Of a DNA stretch of 64,000 nucleotides, positions 61,456-64,000 are shown piece by piece. The translations under genes and the position numbers were made by a program. The stretch's first letter is position 1; every line of letters starts with the position of its first letter. The notes under the pieces were generated by a model that saw nothing but the letters and a program-made list of their open reading frames with translations, ran no database searches and was not told where the DNA came from. The DNA is from Amaranthus tricolor (taxonomy: Eukaryota; Streptophyta; Magnoliopsida; Caryophyllales; Amaranthaceae): contig NC_080048.1 of the NCBI RefSeq assembly GCF_026212465.1, forward strand, positions 38,915,875-38,979,874. Reading direction: 5' to 3'.

Positions 61456-62930
61456 ATATGGATCATTATCCCGTTATAGTGTATTGGGGTGGGAAAGTAA
61501 GTTATACTGTATAATGGAGGATTAAATACAGTGATGTTTATCCATCGTCAGAATACTAATTTTGAGGTGTTTCATAGCAAAATCTGTGATGTAATTGGTT
61601 GTGATCGCAACTCTTTTATGTTAAAAATGGAGATGAAATATCCGGTGACTGGGAAAAATGTTTTAGTCCCGATTAAGAATGATGAAAGCATAAGTGCTCT
61701 TGCTTATGCGGCATCACAAGCCCCAGGAACGGCAATGGAGGTTTATGTTGAATTGGTTGCAAATTTGAATAATGCGAGGGAAGTCATGACTAGCATGGAA
61801 CTTCCAGAATCAGCTCCTAGTGTACGCCTTGATACATTCACAGAAATGTTAAGTAACCCAAATTACGTTAATGAGCACTTGGATGAGCTTACCTCTCCAA
61901 CTCATTCACGTGGCATTGGTGGTGGTGTAATGAACACCTTTTCCACGAGTCACTTAGGTAGGCGTAATGCGAACGAGGTTGACTCTTTAGATCAGGAGGA
62001 TGAGCATATTGATTCTGATTCAAAGGAGGATGATGAAAGAAGAGAAGCTCTAGATGCAACAATTAGAGATGGTGCTCCATCTCAAGGCTGGCTTAGAATT
62101 AATGAGGTTGATCAAAGATTGATTGATGCATGGATGACCTAGAACGATGACAACTCCATGAATGAAAATGGAGACTTTAGGATAGGGCAAGAGTTTAGCT
62201 CCTTAGACCACCTTAAGAAGAATGTTAAAGCATGGGCGATTTCTAACAATAGAAACTTTCGTGTAATTGAGTCGGAGCCTTCAAAGTACGTTATCCAATG
62301 CTAATGCGGAGGATATAGGTTGTGAATGGAGGATACGAGCTGTTATGACCGCCACAGGATCATTTAAGATTGTGCGATATAAGGGTCATAATCAAGATTG
62401 CTCGGCACATTACAGTGACGACCATCCTCTCCTTAGTTCTGAATTTGTTGCTGATTTTATCGTGGATATGATCAGAGTTGATCCAGCGTTCAAGGTGAAG
62501 TCAATCGTTAATTTTGTTAAAAATAAATACGGATTTGTTATAACATTACAGTGACGACCATCCTCTCCTTATTTCTATAGATGGTATACATTTGTACGGA
62601 AAGTACAGAGGCACACTTTTGATTGCTATAGCGATAGATGCAAATTCTCAGTTGTTCCCACTTGCCTTTGCCGTTGTGGAGGGAGAGAGCAACGACACAT
62701 GGAGTTGGTTCTTAGATTGTATAAGAGTTGGAAAATGTTGGGAAGAGCCATTTGCATTCCATCGGTTTTGTAAACGTCATCTAGCATCGAATATGCATAA
62801 GAAGTTTAAAAACATAGCAGTTAAAAATTTATTTGGAAAAGCTTCTGAACAGACAAAGATTCGAAAATATAATTTCTACATGAATCGCCTTAAAGAGTTT
62901 AATGAGGATGTTTTTTTTAATATTTTGTAA
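61456..62930 (+). pseudogene. Disrupted MuDR-type transposase
   Basis: The opening MDHYPVIVYWGGKVSYTV meets a stop after 18 codons. The frame is then shifted around 61555 (loss of two bases before NFEVFHSKICDVIGCDRNSF). It continues through VPIKNDESISALAYAASQAP and an acidic stretch to a stop at 62140-62142. The MuDR DNA-binding region follows (FSSLDHLKKNVKAWAISNNR, then FRVIESEPSKYVIQC). After FVADFIVDMIRVDPAFKVKS the sequence jumps directly into ISIDGIHLYGKYRGTLLIAI of the MULE transposase core. A second gap joins SWFLDCIRVG to WEEPFAFHRFCKRHLAS. The first catalytic Asp (SIDG) survives, but the segment expected to hold the second (SDRHAGI-type) is gone. It cannot encode active transposase. 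Confidence 0.85.
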
Positions 62931-62989
62931 TATCATGTTGAGTCTGATAATATTCATGTGATTTTTATAACACTTATGTATGTAACAGC

Positions 62990-63620
62990 GATAATGGCGA
63001 TGCCGGGTCCAGTTGATCCATCAGTACTTACGTTTCAGGCGACACACAAGAGCTTAGCTGCCTGGGAGGGCTCCACTGCCCAGTTGGTTACTCGTCAGCA
63101 CTACCAGGCGAGTACGTTACATTGGGAGGTGGATGATAGAGTATTAGAGGTAGTGGAATTAGCTGGTTTTAGATACATTCACAGGTTATTACAGATATGG
63201 TCGTGGGAGCATATTCATATAGGGAGGCCTACAATTAGGACGATTCGACCCGCTGGGCAACATGATCAGGAAGATGACGCGGAGGATTTTGAACCGATGT
63301 TAGGTTCATAGCATCGTCGTGGGATGGATCCTTTAGCAGTAAGGTAGCAACACTCAATTCACTATTCAAATACAAAATTTCACTATTTTATGATACATGA
63401 AAATATTAAACAATGTTCATTTGTTTGAAGCTGGCTTCGCGTATATCTTTCGAGGTCCCACTTCCCACATACTCTCGTCTACTACAGAGACGCACTTGAT
63501 CGTCAACGGGACAAGCAGGTTATTAATGTCATTGCGGAGTTTGACGAGTGTACTTCATCATCATCCACCGATGCGCAAAACAAAAGGGGCCGGGGATTGT
63601 AGTTTAACAAACTTCTTGTA
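62990..63620 (+). pseudogene. Plant mobile domain (MAIN-like) remnant
   Basis: The frame at 62996 opens MPGPVDPSVLTFQATHKSLA, the usual start of plant-mobile-domain/MAIN-like proteins. It continues to HWEVDDRVLEVVELAGF, then jumps to LLQIWSWEHIHIGRPTIRT and ends 'EPMLGS*'. A further piece in another frame (about 63475-63600) reads YYRDALDRQRDKQVINVIAE, then FDECTSSSSTDAQNK. The bulk of the domain is deleted. PMD genes are known both as host genes (MAIN, MAIL1) and as cargo of Mutator elements; the position directly after transposase sequence supports cargo here. Confidence 0.75.
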
Positions 63621-63801
63621 TCACTTTCCATGATTGTAATATATCTTCGCATTATTTTCATAATTAATGTTTTCAAATCAAACTGGTTCGTAGTTGATTA
63701 TTATAGAATAGATGATATTGAATTAGTTTAATGCAGGTTGCACTAACTATTTATGGGAATTGAAAGAAAAAAATAAAACGTATCACAGAGCAAATCAGGA
63801 C

Positions 63802-63827
63802 AAAACCGCCATGTAAGATGGCATTTT
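63802..63827. repeat. Fourth palindromic AACCGCC unit, eroded
   Basis: 'aaaaccgccatgtaagatgg' followed by catttt is a weakened relative of the three units at 60708-60843, now on the 3' side of the element. Confidence 0.6.
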
Positions 63828-64000
63828 TCCCATTGTTGAGATAGCAAACAATTATAAAACTGATTTTAAATGGTCCATTGTTGATAACAAAGGGTGATTC
63901 CTGATTAAAGGTTTGAAAGCGAAAACGCTTATTTTAGGAAATAATTTTTTCCCACACTTATTTGCTAAATTTTTTATTTTAATTTTTTTTCTAATTGTCA

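Larger units (their letters stand above)
60630..63960 (+). mobile_element. Dead Mutator-like element carrying a plant-mobile-domain remnant
   Basis: The coding remnants at 61456-63600 define the element. Possible ends are 'tgggaaagtatttcccacat' near 60633 and, reversed, 'taagtgtgggaaaaaattat' near 63960, but they match only in part. No target duplication could be fixed. Four palindromic AACCGC...GCGGTT units lie inside these limits, three left and one right. Confidence 0.55.

Overview
This is a nuclear plant (eudicot) window. Genes are split by short GT-AG introns, spacers are AT-rich, and there are many MITEs, SINE-like repeats and microsatellites. Plant-only families are present: SKU5-similar cupredoxins, plastid ADP-glucose pyrophosphorylase, arogenate dehydratase and MULE/plant-mobile-domain elements. 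The combination suggests Caryophyllales, possibly Amaranthaceae, but that is an impression and was not tested.

Layout. 343-692 (+) is the last exon of a BAP31-like ER protein that starts left of the window. 2063-5113 (+) is a complete DUF1068 gene of the NKS1/ELMO type (198 aa, 3 exons). 6287-15815 (+) is a complete arogenate/prephenate dehydratase (379 aa, 11 exons); its introns are loaded with MITE, SINE-like and LTR-like insertions. 16890-18229 is a perfect-period array of three 447-bp units. It lies just upstream of a decayed coiled-coil 'putative gypsy-type transposon' gene (18452-22371). 23445-24180 holds a 126-bp duplication, each copy running into an (AT)n tract. 27670-33117 (+) is a complete SKU5-similar multicopper-oxidase-like gene (550 aa, 8 exons) without copper ligands. 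34505-35699 (+) is a two-exon defensin-like secreted peptide (98 aa). 36506-41148 (-) is a complete ADP-glucose pyrophosphorylase small subunit (510 aa, 9 exons) with MITEs in its introns. 41149-46163 is intergenic and has nested Stowaway-like MITEs and an inverted-repeat element swollen by (AAT)n/(ATT)n. 46164-57536 (+) is a large 22-exon gene (about 1178 aa) with a C2-like middle region. 57537-60600 is AT-rich spacer. From about 60630 to the right edge is a dead Mutator-like element carrying a plant-mobile-domain remnant.

The genes are independent transcription units, not a cluster. They cover ER membrane organisation, Golgi/cell adhesion, phenylalanine synthesis, cell wall, defence and starch synthesis. 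All splice coordinates were worked out by hand from GT/AG signals, reading-frame continuity and remembered family consensus. No alignment or transcript data were available. I see no rRNA, tRNA, CRISPR or organellar block. No wholly new system is evident. The least explained structures are the 447-bp triple array, the palindromic repeats beside the dead MULE, and the 85-bp TG...CA palindrome with a 5-bp target duplication.
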